Positions 25,542-33,680 of a stretch of 64,000 nt of DNA are shown piece after piece. Positions within the stretch are counted from its first letter, which is position 1. Each line of letters opens with the position of its first letter. The notes under the pieces were generated by a model. The model had not been told where the DNA came from and made no database searches. It saw only the letters and a program-made list of their open reading frames with translations. Source of the stretch: Tectiglobus sp965247245 (GTDB lineage Bacteria; Pseudomonadota; Alphaproteobacteria; Rhizobiales; Hyphomicrobiaceae). The translations under genes were made by a program, and so were the position numbers. Location of the stretch: NCBI GenBank assembly GCA_965247245.1, contig CBDFGV010000003.1, positions 1,612,001 through 1,676,000 on the forward strand, in the 5' to 3' direction.

Positions 25542-26447
25542 TCAGCCATTCCCGTTGAAGTGCACACGACCAAGCCCACTCACATCATAGCCTGCAAGTT
25601 CTTTCGCCTTACGCGAAAACTCGCGACTTCGGCAAAACGACAGAAGCGTTTGAAAATCTGGTTCGAAGTACGCTCGGCGATCAACCAACACATCGTAACG
25701 CTCGCGCACCAGTGGTACGAAGCCAAGTCGATACTGTACAGCCAGCGCCTCAAGCCCGAAGGCCACATCGGCTTTGCCCTCCAGAATAGTCACCGCGGCA
25801 TCCGCTTCTGACCGTGCTGGTGCAATAAACTGCACATCCCCGGCTCGATCCGATGACACATCTGCCAAAAATTTTTCTAGAAGAATTTGGCTCCCCGATG
25901 ACTCTTGTCGGGGCACGACGCGCTTTCCGACAAGATCGCCAACTCCCGTGATGCCATCCTGATGCCCTGGGTGAACAATAAAACCGCGCTTGCGCCACGC
26001 CCACTCAATCAACACCACTGGCGCATCCGCAAAGCGTTGCTCAACCGGACCGACATTCCAATCATCACCGTCCGGCACATGCAAACCAGCTGCAATTCCA
26101 TCACCGTTTTGGAAGCGCTCCAGACCATCGACACTGCCATCGAAATAAGTCGCGATACCGCACTCTGACTGGCGCAAAGCCCACTCTAAAAGCGGGTCCG
26201 TACTACCCAGGAACACATTCGGACGAAGATTGGCAGCCGGCTCGCCCCCAGTTGCTTTGGGAGATGCTTTGGCGGTTGCTTGAGTTGTATTGCGCACCAA
26301 CCAGGCCTCAACTTCCGGCCGCGGAAACAGCAGTTTTCCGGTCGCACGGGAGCACGGAATGGAACCGCTGGCTGCCAGGTCATAAACCTTGCGCTCTTTG
26401 AGGCGCAGAAGCGCTGCCACTTCTTTGGTAGTGAGGTAATCTTCCAT
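25542..26447 (-). CDS. excisionase-type HTH regulator with PBP-like ligand domain
   Basis: 301 aa. Residues 4-50 are a MerR/excisionase-like winged helix (YLTTKEVAALLRLKERKVYDLAASG). After a linker, residues 85-295 form a periplasmic-binding-protein-like domain of the type found in molybdate/tungstate regulators and fused to MoeA (GRFQNGD, GLHV, VNRQESSGSQ-like VVPRQESSGSQILLEKFL, ADVAFGLEALA). It probably senses tungstate or molybdate, or a molybdopterin-related ligand, in the cytoplasm. It is divergent from the acyl-CoA synthetase operon and convergent (across the IS) to tupBCA, so it could control both. It is not related to ModE. Confidence 0.8.
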   Translation of the reverse strand: MEDYLTTKEVAALLRLKERKVYDLAASGSIPCSRATGKLLFPRPEVEAWLVRNTTQATAKASPKATGGEPAANLRPNVFLGSTDPLLEWALRQSECGIATYFDGSVDGLERFQNGDGIAAGLHVPDGDDWNVGPVEQRFADAPVVLIEWAWRKRGFIVHPGHQDGITGVGDLVGKRVVPRQESSGSQILLEKFLADVSSDRAGDVQFIAPARSEADAAVTILEGKADVAFGLEALAVQYRLGFVPLVRERYDVLVDRRAYFEPDFQTLLSFCRSREFSRKAKELAGYDVSGLGRVHFNGNG

Positions 26448-26602
26448 TCGCTCAAAATATCACAGATGTCGTCACGGGCATTGCCTATTTCGCCTGACTG
26501 TAGATTGCAAATCCAGAGCCGCTGTGACAGCGTGATGTCCGCCAGAAGCGACCGGAAAAGCGTCGCCGGAGACGAGAAGACTGAAATGGGAGGGGCGACA
26601 CT

Positions 26603-28420
26603 GTGCTAAGTTGGTTTCAGTCTCGCAAACCAGCTGAAAAGACTGGAGCATCATCGAACCCAGGGTTCGCAAGTCCCGGTGCCGGCACGCTCGCCTCCAG
26701 CAGCACGGATCCAGTCGAGCCATCGCAGCGGGCAAGACCATCTGAAAACCTCGCCTACGCCAACGCAACAGCGGATCTTCCGCTCGTCTACAAGACCGTT
26801 GGCCAGTGTCTCGACGAGGCCGCGACCAAGTTCGCGGATATAGAAGGCTTGGTTAATCTCAGCGAGGGGGTCCATTTGACCTTCGCCGAAATGCAACAAC
26901 GCGCCAATGACCTAGCCCGCGCCATGATCGGCTATGGTCTCGCAAAAGGCGATCGCATCGCACTGTGGTCGCCGAACTGTTCGAACTGGATTTTGCTGCA
27001 GCTGGCCTCAGCCAAAGCCGGCGTCATTCTCGTCACGGTCAATCCCGCCTACCGCGCGCAGGAACTGGGTTTCGTGCTCAATCACTCCGGCGCCCGCATT
27101 CTGTTCTCCGCACGCACCTTCCGCGATCGTGACTTTTCTGATGACTTCGCAGCGGCACGGACCGCAGCTCCGTCACTTGAATCTATTATTGTGGTCTCTG
27201 GTGAGAATGGTGACGGCTTTGAAAGTCTCAAAGCCTTCGAAAAACATGCCGACACCATCACCACGGACGCACTGCATGCGCGCGAACAGGAACTCAGCGC
27301 GGAAGATCCCATCAATATCCAATACACGTCCGGTACGACCGGACAGCCCAAGGGCGCAACGCTCACGCACCATAACATGGTCAACAACGCAATCTTCATC
27401 GGCCGCCATCAGAACTTCACGCCGGGTGACCGTTTGTGCCTGCCCGTACCGCTCTTCCATTGCTTCGGCAACGTCCTAGGAACACTCAGCGCCTTGCTCT
27501 ATGGCACCACCATTGTGATGCCCGGCGAGGCCTTTGATCCGAAGTCCACTTTGGAAGCTATTCATCACGAACGTTGCACGGCGCTCTACTCCGTGCCGAT
27601 GATGTTCATCGCAATTCTCAACCATCCGGATTTTGCCGACTACGACTTGACGTCTCTGCGTACCGGCGTCAGTGGCGCCGCTCCCTGCCCGGCCGAAGTC
27701 ATGAAGGACGTTGTGGCCAAGATGCACATGACAGAACTCACGATCTGTTATGGCATGACGGAGACGTCACCGATTTCGACCCAGACCAAGATCGGTGACG
27801 AGCTTGAAAGGCAGTGCGAAACGGTCGGAACCTTGATGCCTCATCTTGAGTGCAAGATCGTCGACCCAGCCACCGGCCAGATCGTCCGGCGTGGTGAAGA
27901 AGGTGAGTATTGCGTCAGAGGCTATTCGGTGATGGCTGGTTACTGGCAAAATCCCGAAGCAACCGCGACTGCGATCGACAGTGGTGGTTGGATGCACTCC
28001 GGTGATCTCGCGGTGATGCGTGATGACGGCTACATCAAGATTGTCGGCCGCGCCAAGGATATCATTATTCGTGGCGGCGAAAACATTCAGCCACGTGATG
28101 TTGAAGAGTTCATGCACACGCTGCCGGAAGTCGAAGATGTCCAGGTAATCGGCGTACCCGACGAGACCTATGGTGAAGCAGTCTGCGCCTGGATCAAACT
28201 GACAGCTAACGCTGAGACAACACCAGAAGCTCTGCAGGCAGCCTGCAAGGGAAACATCGCAACCTTCAAAATTCCGAAGCACATTCGCTTCGTTGACGAC
28301 TTCCCAATGACAGCCAGTGGCAAGGTTCAGAAGTTTCGCATGCGCGAGATGATGGCCGAAGAACTGGGACCACAGCTAGCGATACAAATAGAGCGAACAG
28401 CACCACAGGATAAGCAATGA
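26603..28420 (+). CDS. acyl-CoA synthetase (AMP-forming)
   Basis: 605 aa from a GTG at 26603 with a strong GGGAGGGG seven bases upstream. The first ~55 residues are a low-complexity Ser/Pro/Ala extension not usual for the family. The core has the P-loop YTSGTTGQPKGATLTHHNM, the CYGMTETSP motif and the C-terminal RAKDIIIRGGENIQPRDVEEF hinge; a Lys in TASGKVQKFRMRE is the acetylation/catalytic lysine. It resembles medium-chain acyl-CoA synthetases (ACSF2-like) rather than the classic phenylacetate-CoA ligase. Its stop overlaps the thioesterase start (ATGA). It should activate the acid fed to the oxidoreductase. Confidence 0.88.
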   Translation: MLSWFQSRKPAEKTGASSNPGFASPGAGTLASSSTDPVEPSQRARPSENLAYANATADLPLVYKTVGQCLDEAATKFADIEGLVNLSEGVHLTFAEMQQRANDLARAMIGYGLAKGDRIALWSPNCSNWILLQLASAKAGVILVTVNPAYRAQELGFVLNHSGARILFSARTFRDRDFSDDFAAARTAAPSLESIIVVSGENGDGFESLKAFEKHADTITTDALHAREQELSAEDPINIQYTSGTTGQPKGATLTHHNMVNNAIFIGRHQNFTPGDRLCLPVPLFHCFGNVLGTLSALLYGTTIVMPGEAFDPKSTLEAIHHERCTALYSVPMMFIAILNHPDFADYDLTSLRTGVSGAAPCPAEVMKDVVAKMHMTELTICYGMTETSPISTQTKIGDELERQCETVGTLMPHLECKIVDPATGQIVRRGEEGEYCVRGYSVMAGYWQNPEATATAIDSGGWMHSGDLAVMRDDGYIKIVGRAKDIIIRGGENIQPRDVEEFMHTLPEVEDVQVIGVPDETYGEAVCAWIKLTANAETTPEALQAACKGNIATFKIPKHIRFVDDFPMTASGKVQKFRMREMMAEELGPQLAIQIERTAPQDKQ

Positions 28421-28821
28421 AAGACACACTAAAGGCCGGCATCGAAAGCCAAACCGAGATCACCATCGATGCTCCGCGCACCATTGACTTCATGGGCGAT
28501 GACCTGCGCGTCTACGCAACGCCGCAGATCGTTCATGACCTGGAGTATGCCTGCCGCGATCTCATACTGCAGCATTTGGACGACGGCGAAGACACCGTCG
28601 GCGCCAGCGTCGAGATCCAACATGCAAAGCCAACTCCGCTTGGCTTCAAGGTCACTCACAAGGTCTCCATCGACAACGTCGACGGCCGTCGCGTGACCTG
28701 CAAAGTCGAAGTCCATGACGAGATCGAGAAGGTCGCAACCGCCACGCATACGCGCTTTGTTGTCGAAATCGATCGGCTGAAGTCAGCCATCGCTGCGAAG
28801 AAGGCACAAAAAGGAAGCTGA
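28417..28821 (+). CDS. hotdog-fold thioesterase, FlK-like
   Basis: 134 aa. Thr35, Glu43 and His69 (VYATPQIVHDLEYAC ... VEIQHAKPTPLG) have the same spacing as the catalytic Thr42/Glu50/His76 of the fluoroacetyl-CoA thioesterase FlK, and Gly62 matches its Gly69. The FlK lid residue Phe36 is Asp29 here, so fluoroacetyl specificity is unlikely. It should cleave an acyl-CoA thioester. Translational coupling to the acyl-CoA synthetase and its place before the oxidoreductase suggest that it frees CoA from an activated, oxidised product, or rescues trapped CoA. Confidence 0.8.
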   Translation: MKDTLKAGIESQTEITIDAPRTIDFMGDDLRVYATPQIVHDLEYACRDLILQHLDDGEDTVGASVEIQHAKPTPLGFKVTHKVSIDNVDGRRVTCKVEVHDEIEKVATATHTRFVVEIDRLKSAIAAKKAQKGS

Positions 28822-28852
28822 CCCAAGGCATCCGAACCCAAGGAAATTCCAT

Positions 28853-31630
28853 ATGGCATCGTCTTCAGCGCCAACGGGCCCACGGCCTTACACGCCACAG
28901 AAACAGCGCACCAAGAAACCGACGTTCTGCTACCAGTGCGTCGCCGGTCCGGACCTTTTGCGCGTTGAAGAAGAGGACGGTGTCGCGGCTCGCATCGAGT
29001 CCAACTATGACGCCTGCGGCAAGCATCCGGCGGGTGGACGCGTTTGCGTCAAAGCCTACGGCCTCGTGCAAAAAACTTACAATCCCAACCGCATCCAAAC
29101 GCCGATGAAGCGGACCAACCCGAAGAAGGGACGTGAGCACGATCCAGGATTTGAGGCGATCAGCTGGGATGAAGCCTTCGAGATCATTGCCGGTAAATTG
29201 AACGAAGTCCGCGAAAAAGGTCTGCGCGATGAATCCGGCTACCCACGTGTTGCTGCCAGCTTCGGCGGCGGTGGCACACCAACGCAATACATGGGCACCT
29301 TCCCGGCGTTCCTGAAAGCGTGGGGCCCCGTCGACCTCGGCTTCGGCGCCGGCCAGGGCGTCAAATGCTATCACTCAGAACATCTTTACGGCGAGTTCTG
29401 GCATCGCGCCTTCATCGTTTCCCCGGACGTGCCGTACTGCAACTTCGTGATCAGCTGCGGCAACAACGTTGATGCCTCTTCAGGTGTGGCCGGCGTCTGG
29501 CGCGAAGCTGACGCGCGCGTCCGTGGCTTACGGCGCATCCAGGTCGAACCGCACCTCTCGGTTTCAGGGGCGTCTGCCGGTGAGTGGGTGCCCATCAAGC
29601 CGAAAACGGATGCAGCATTTCTATTCGCTCTGATCAATCACATTCTGTGCGGTCGTGAGTGGCTGGACGTTTGCGATGTACCTTACCTGCGCAGCCACAC
29701 AAACTCTCCATATCTCATCGCGCCCAATGGCTACTATCTGAGAGACCCGCAGACCGGTGATCCACTGGTCTGGGATCTGGCAGATGGCACAGCCAAGCCC
29801 TACGACAAGGCGACAGAACCCGCGTTGACCATTGACGCCAAGGTCTCAGGCATGGAACGCGGCGCCGACAACGAGGAATGGCAGCACACCGACATTCCCG
29901 CCAAGACGTCTCTGGATGCCTTGCGTGAACATGTCTCCGAATACACACCGGACTGGGCAGAAGGCGTCACCGATATTCCAGCTGCCAAAATTCGACAACT
30001 GGCCGACGAGTATCTCGCTCACGCCTGCATTGGGGAGACCATTGAGATTGATGGCGTCGAACTCCCCTATCGGCCGGTTGCCGTAATGCTCGGCAAAAGC
30101 GTCAACAACGGCTGGGGCGGTTACCAGACGACATGGGCACGCACGGTGCTCGCAGTCCTCGTCGGCGCGCTCGAAGTACCGGGCGGCGTCCTCGGCACGA
30201 ACGTCAAACTAGTCCGCCCGGCCAACGATCGGTCGGCCTCCGTCAAGCACGGCGAAGACGGCTTCATGCACTACCCGTTCAACGACACATCCAAGAACGG
30301 CTGGAAGGCAACGCCCGGCATTCGCAACGCCTATGACAGTCTCGTCCCCTTGGCGTCCAATGGTCCGTGGTCGCCGGCGCTCGGCCCTGCGCACCTGCCA
30401 TGGCTATTCCAGAAGGACCAACCTGAAAACTGGCCCGAGGCAACCAAGCCGGATGTTTGGTTTTGCTATCGCACCAACCCGGCGATTTCCTCGTGGAATG
30501 CGCCGGAGGTGGCTGAGCGTGTCGCAGAGTTCCCGTTCGTCGTCGCATTCGCCTATACGCGCGACGAAACCAATCACATGGCCGACGTCTTACTGCCTGA
30601 TGCCGGCGACCTGGAAAGCACACAGCTCATTCGCATCGGATCGACAAAATTCATCCAGCAGTTCTGGACCCAGGAAGGTTGGGCTGTCCGCCAACCGATC
30701 GGCGAGAAGGTCGTCGATAGCAAGGATATGACCGACGTATCGACCGAGCTGGCCGCAAGAACCGGCGTCCTGGAAGAGTACAACAAAGCTATCAACTCCG
30801 GCGCCGCCGGCATCCGCCTCTATGGAGAGGGTTTCGACTACACCGTAGCCGAAGATCAGAAGCACGATGGCGATGACATCTGGAACGCTGTGGCCAAAGC
30901 AGCCAGCCACGAAGTTTCCGACGGCAAAGAGATCCGCGATCTCGACTGGTTCAAGGAAGAGGGCTTCATGCTCAAATCCTACAGCCAGCTCAATTGGTAT
31001 CTCTTCCCCGCTATCAAGGAGTCAGGGGTGCGCTTTGAGCTTCCCTACCAGGAACGTATGAAGCGTCACGGCGCCCAACTCGGCAACCGCCTGCACGAAG
31101 CCGGCGTCAACTGGTGGGACCAACAGCTCGAAGAGTACGAGCCGATGCCAAGCTACATCGACTTCCCCGGCATCTGGACCAATTTCGCCAGCGAGGTTGG
31201 CCAGAAGGCCGAAGACTTCCCGATGTGGGCGCTAACGGCGCGCTCGATGCAATATTCCTGGGGTGCCAATGTCGGCCTACCGCTGATCAAGGAAGTCGCT
31301 GACAACGTCGCCGGCCACAAGGGCGTGATCATCAATAAGGCTCGCGCCAAGGACCTTGGCATTGCCGACGGCGATCCCGTCGTGATCACGTCGCCAACCG
31401 GCCAGACGCGTGGCCGCGCTGTTCTGCGAGCCGGCATCAGGCCGGATACCATCGTCATGATCGGCCAGTTCGATCACTGGGCGACGCCCATCGCCAAGGA
31501 CTTCAACAATCCCTCGCTGAACTCACTCAGTGCTTTGGCGTTATCGCTGACTGACGCAACGGGCAGTGGTTCCGATATTGTTTGTGTTCGTGTCGAAAAG
31601 GCTGCCAATGCCAACGGAGCTGCCGCATGA
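28853..31630 (+). CDS. molybdopterin oxidoreductase catalytic subunit, PadB-like (DMSO reductase family)
   Basis: 925 aa, no Tat signal, hence cytoplasmic. The N-terminal FeS region has Cys26, Cys29, Cys54 and Cys65. Cys26-x2-Cys29 and the last Cys (VCVKAYG) are normal, but the usual third Cys four residues after Cys29 is missing (AGPD), so Asp34 or Cys54 may replace it. Cys172 (KCYHSEHL) is the best candidate for the Mo/W ligand. The C-terminal molydopterin-dinucleotide domain spans about 800-915 (SPTGQTRGRAVLRAGIRPDTIVM). Overall it resembles the large subunit of phenylacetyl-CoA:acceptor oxidoreductase and polysulfide-reductase relatives. Its stop overlaps the next gene (ATGA). Confidence 0.8.
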   Translation: MASSSAPTGPRPYTPQKQRTKKPTFCYQCVAGPDLLRVEEEDGVAARIESNYDACGKHPAGGRVCVKAYGLVQKTYNPNRIQTPMKRTNPKKGREHDPGFEAISWDEAFEIIAGKLNEVREKGLRDESGYPRVAASFGGGGTPTQYMGTFPAFLKAWGPVDLGFGAGQGVKCYHSEHLYGEFWHRAFIVSPDVPYCNFVISCGNNVDASSGVAGVWREADARVRGLRRIQVEPHLSVSGASAGEWVPIKPKTDAAFLFALINHILCGREWLDVCDVPYLRSHTNSPYLIAPNGYYLRDPQTGDPLVWDLADGTAKPYDKATEPALTIDAKVSGMERGADNEEWQHTDIPAKTSLDALREHVSEYTPDWAEGVTDIPAAKIRQLADEYLAHACIGETIEIDGVELPYRPVAVMLGKSVNNGWGGYQTTWARTVLAVLVGALEVPGGVLGTNVKLVRPANDRSASVKHGEDGFMHYPFNDTSKNGWKATPGIRNAYDSLVPLASNGPWSPALGPAHLPWLFQKDQPENWPEATKPDVWFCYRTNPAISSWNAPEVAERVAEFPFVVAFAYTRDETNHMADVLLPDAGDLESTQLIRIGSTKFIQQFWTQEGWAVRQPIGEKVVDSKDMTDVSTELAARTGVLEEYNKAINSGAAGIRLYGEGFDYTVAEDQKHDGDDIWNAVAKAASHEVSDGKEIRDLDWFKEEGFMLKSYSQLNWYLFPAIKESGVRFELPYQERMKRHGAQLGNRLHEAGVNWWDQQLEEYEPMPSYIDFPGIWTNFASEVGQKAEDFPMWALTARSMQYSWGANVGLPLIKEVADNVAGHKGVIINKARAKDLGIADGDPVVITSPTGQTRGRAVLRAGIRPDTIVMIGQFDHWATPIAKDFNNPSLNSLSALALSLTDATGSGSDIVCVRVEKAANANGAAA

Positions 31631-33267
31631 GCCTCGCTGATTACTCCGAAGGCGCGACCACGAGCAAACGCTACGGCATGACTGTCGACGTCAACCGCTG
31701 CGTCGGCTGCCAGACCTGCACCATCGCCTGCAAGCATGCCAACGACACCACACCGGACGTGCAATGGCGTTCCGTGCTTGATGTCGAACAGGGCGATTAC
31801 CCGGACGTCCAGCGCTTCTTTCTCGTCGTCGGCTGCCAACACTGCGCTGAACCACCTTGCGTGCCGGTCTGCCCGACGGGCGCGACAGCCCAGCGCGAAG
31901 ATGGTTTGGTCACCATGGACCACGATCTCTGTATCGGCTGTGCCTATTGTGCGGTGTCGTGCCCTTATCAGGCACGCACCATTGTCCACGAAGACACCCA
32001 CTATTTTCGCGCCAAGACCCGCCAGGAGCGCCAAACATCCCACCCGGAACGCATCGGCACCATCCAGAAATGCACCTTTTGCATTGACCGGGTTGATGAA
32101 GCTGAGAGCAGCGGCCAGGTACCCGGCGTCGATCTCGATGTGACACCGGCATGCGCCGCATCGTGCATCGCCCAAGCCATTCAATTCGGCGACTTCAATG
32201 ACCCTGACAGTGAAGTGTCCAAACTCGTCGCTTCGCGCCAGTCCTTCCAGATCAATGACTTTCTGCAAACCGATCCGCAGATCAAATATCTGTATGAAGT
32301 CCCAGGCTCGATCCCGGGTCTCGATCAAACAGGCGACGAAGACCGCCAGCAGGAAGAAGCTGAACGGGATCTCGCCAATCCCTTAACAGGACCGCTACAG
32401 ACGTTCTGGGATTACCGCGCGGCGATGAACTTCATTATGGGCGGCATTGGTTCTGGCTTGCTGATCATCACCGCTCTCGCGGCCATTGACGGCAAAATCA
32501 CTGCTGGCAATGTCCCGTGGCTGTTTGCGATCGGCGGAGCCATCATCGCCGTCGGCCTGTTCTTTGTCTTCATGGAAATTGGCCGCAAGGAGCGGTTCTG
32601 GTACGCGATCCTGAGACCGCAGTCATCCTGGATGACGCGTGAGGTCTGGGTCGTCGCTGTGCTCTACCCTTTAATCGCCGCCAACCTGTTCTGGTCATCG
32701 CCGTTGCTTTGGCTCGCCACCGGGCTGGCCGGATTTGCCTTTCTTTTCTGCCAAGCGCAAATCCTCTATGCCGCAAAGGGCATTCCTGCGTGGCGCGCGC
32801 CGCTCATCCCCGTGCTTATCATTGCCACAGGACTGACTGAAGGGGCAGGCGCGAGCATGCTCGCGCTGGCAGCGCTCGGTATAGACACAGTGCCAACGGC
32901 CTTGCCAATGATCGCTGCCATTCTTGCCGCCGTCACAGTCGTTCTCTGGATGGTCTACATTGGCACTGCAAAGGCCAATCGCATTCCATCACTTGCCCGT
33001 CAGGTGCTTCTGTCAATCAACGAATTCGCGGTGCTCTGGTGGGCGGTCGCTATTGCCATGGCCATCGGTTGCGTCGTTGCAGCGCCTGCCGCAATCTATG
33101 CCGCTGTTGCCGGCGGAATCATGATCGCAGCCGGCGCCCTTTGGAAGTTCTCAGTTATCGTACGGGCATCCTACCAACAGGGCTTCGTACTACCGAACGC
33201 ACCAGGACGTGGCTCAGGCACACGCGCCGCGCCACCACGATACGATGGCTACGCCCGGGCCGCGTGA
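31627..33267 (+). CDS. fused 4Fe-4S electron-transfer and NrfD-type membrane subunit (PadC-PadD-like)
   Basis: 546 aa from the ATG at 31627. Residues 1-210 hold four ferredoxin-type Cys clusters (first: Cys25, 28, 31, 35; later CQHC..PPC, CIGCAYC, KCTFC and CAASC), as in DmsB/PsrB. A linker (about 215-250) leads to a PsrC/NrfD-like domain with about eight TM helices (255-520; FWDYRAAMNFIMGGIGSGLL, ILRPQSSWMTREVWVV). In known complexes these are two separate subunits. The domain order fits electron flow from the catalytic subunit through FeS clusters to quinone in the membrane. Confidence 0.85.
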   Translation: MSLADYSEGATTSKRYGMTVDVNRCVGCQTCTIACKHANDTTPDVQWRSVLDVEQGDYPDVQRFFLVVGCQHCAEPPCVPVCPTGATAQREDGLVTMDHDLCIGCAYCAVSCPYQARTIVHEDTHYFRAKTRQERQTSHPERIGTIQKCTFCIDRVDEAESSGQVPGVDLDVTPACAASCIAQAIQFGDFNDPDSEVSKLVASRQSFQINDFLQTDPQIKYLYEVPGSIPGLDQTGDEDRQQEEAERDLANPLTGPLQTFWDYRAAMNFIMGGIGSGLLIITALAAIDGKITAGNVPWLFAIGGAIIAVGLFFVFMEIGRKERFWYAILRPQSSWMTREVWVVAVLYPLIAANLFWSSPLLWLATGLAGFAFLFCQAQILYAAKGIPAWRAPLIPVLIIATGLTEGAGASMLALAALGIDTVPTALPMIAAILAAVTVVLWMVYIGTAKANRIPSLARQVLLSINEFAVLWWAVAIAMAIGCVVAAPAAIYAAVAGGIMIAAGALWKFSVIVRASYQQGFVLPNAPGRGSGTRAAPPRYDGYARAA

Positions 33268-33278
33268 ATGATGAGATA

Positions 33279-33680
33279 ATGTCTGAGACCCGTCTATCGC
33301 TGCGTATCGACCTTGCCAACGGATCACGACTTGGACCGGGCAAGGTCAAGCTGCTCGAGTCCGTCAGGCGGTGCGCATCGATCTCAGCAGCAGCACGCGA
33401 GCAAGGCATGTCCTATCGCCGCGCCTGGTTACTCATCGATGATATGAACCGGGCCTTTCAGCAGCCGGTTGTCGAAACTTTTCCCGGTCGGTCGCAGGGT
33501 AAGGGTGCCAACGTCACAGAACTCGGCGAGAGATTGATCGCCTTGTACCGCTCGGCAGAAGAGCAATGCGCGACGGTCATTACCGAGCAGGTCGTCGAGA
33601 TCGAAGCGCAATCAAACACAGAATACGACGCAAAACGCATTAAGACCGATCGCGATCCTCCGGACGCGGAAGGCGCCTGA
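33279..33680 (+). CDS. ModE-like winged-helix regulator without molybdate-binding domains
   Basis: 133 aa from the ATG at 33279. It matches only the DNA-binding half of ModE: GPGKVKLLESVRRCASISAAAREQGMSYRRAWLLIDDMNRAF followed by the PVVETFPGRSQGKGANVTELG wing. The tandem TOBE (molbindin) domains that sense molybdate in E. coli ModE are absent; the last ~35 residues are polar. It lies 11 bases after the FeS/NrfD gene and its last 41 bases overlap the convergent modC gene. Metal sensing would need a partner or another ligand. Confidence 0.85.
   Translation: MSETRLSLRIDLANGSRLGPGKVKLLESVRRCASISAAAREQGMSYRRAWLLIDDMNRAFQQPVVETFPGRSQGKGANVTELGERLIALYRSAEEQCATVITEQVVEIEAQSNTEYDAKRIKTDRDPPDAEGA

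Noticed and set aside
14769..28821. Fluoroacetate resistance system made of the haloacid dehalogenase and the FlK-like thioesterase
   Set aside because: The genes are 13 kb apart in different operons, and the FlK lid Phe is not conserved, so a joint role is not supported.
31474..32328. 284-codon minus-strand frame opposite the FeS subunit
   Set aside because: Antisense to a highly conserved ferredoxin domain; composition is that of a shadow frame.
28853..33267. Formate dehydrogenase or polysulfide reductase
   Set aside because: No formate-type SeCys/Cys-His signature was seen, no Tat leader is present, and the acyl-CoA genes in the operon fit a PadBCD-like role better; not fully excluded without phylogeny.
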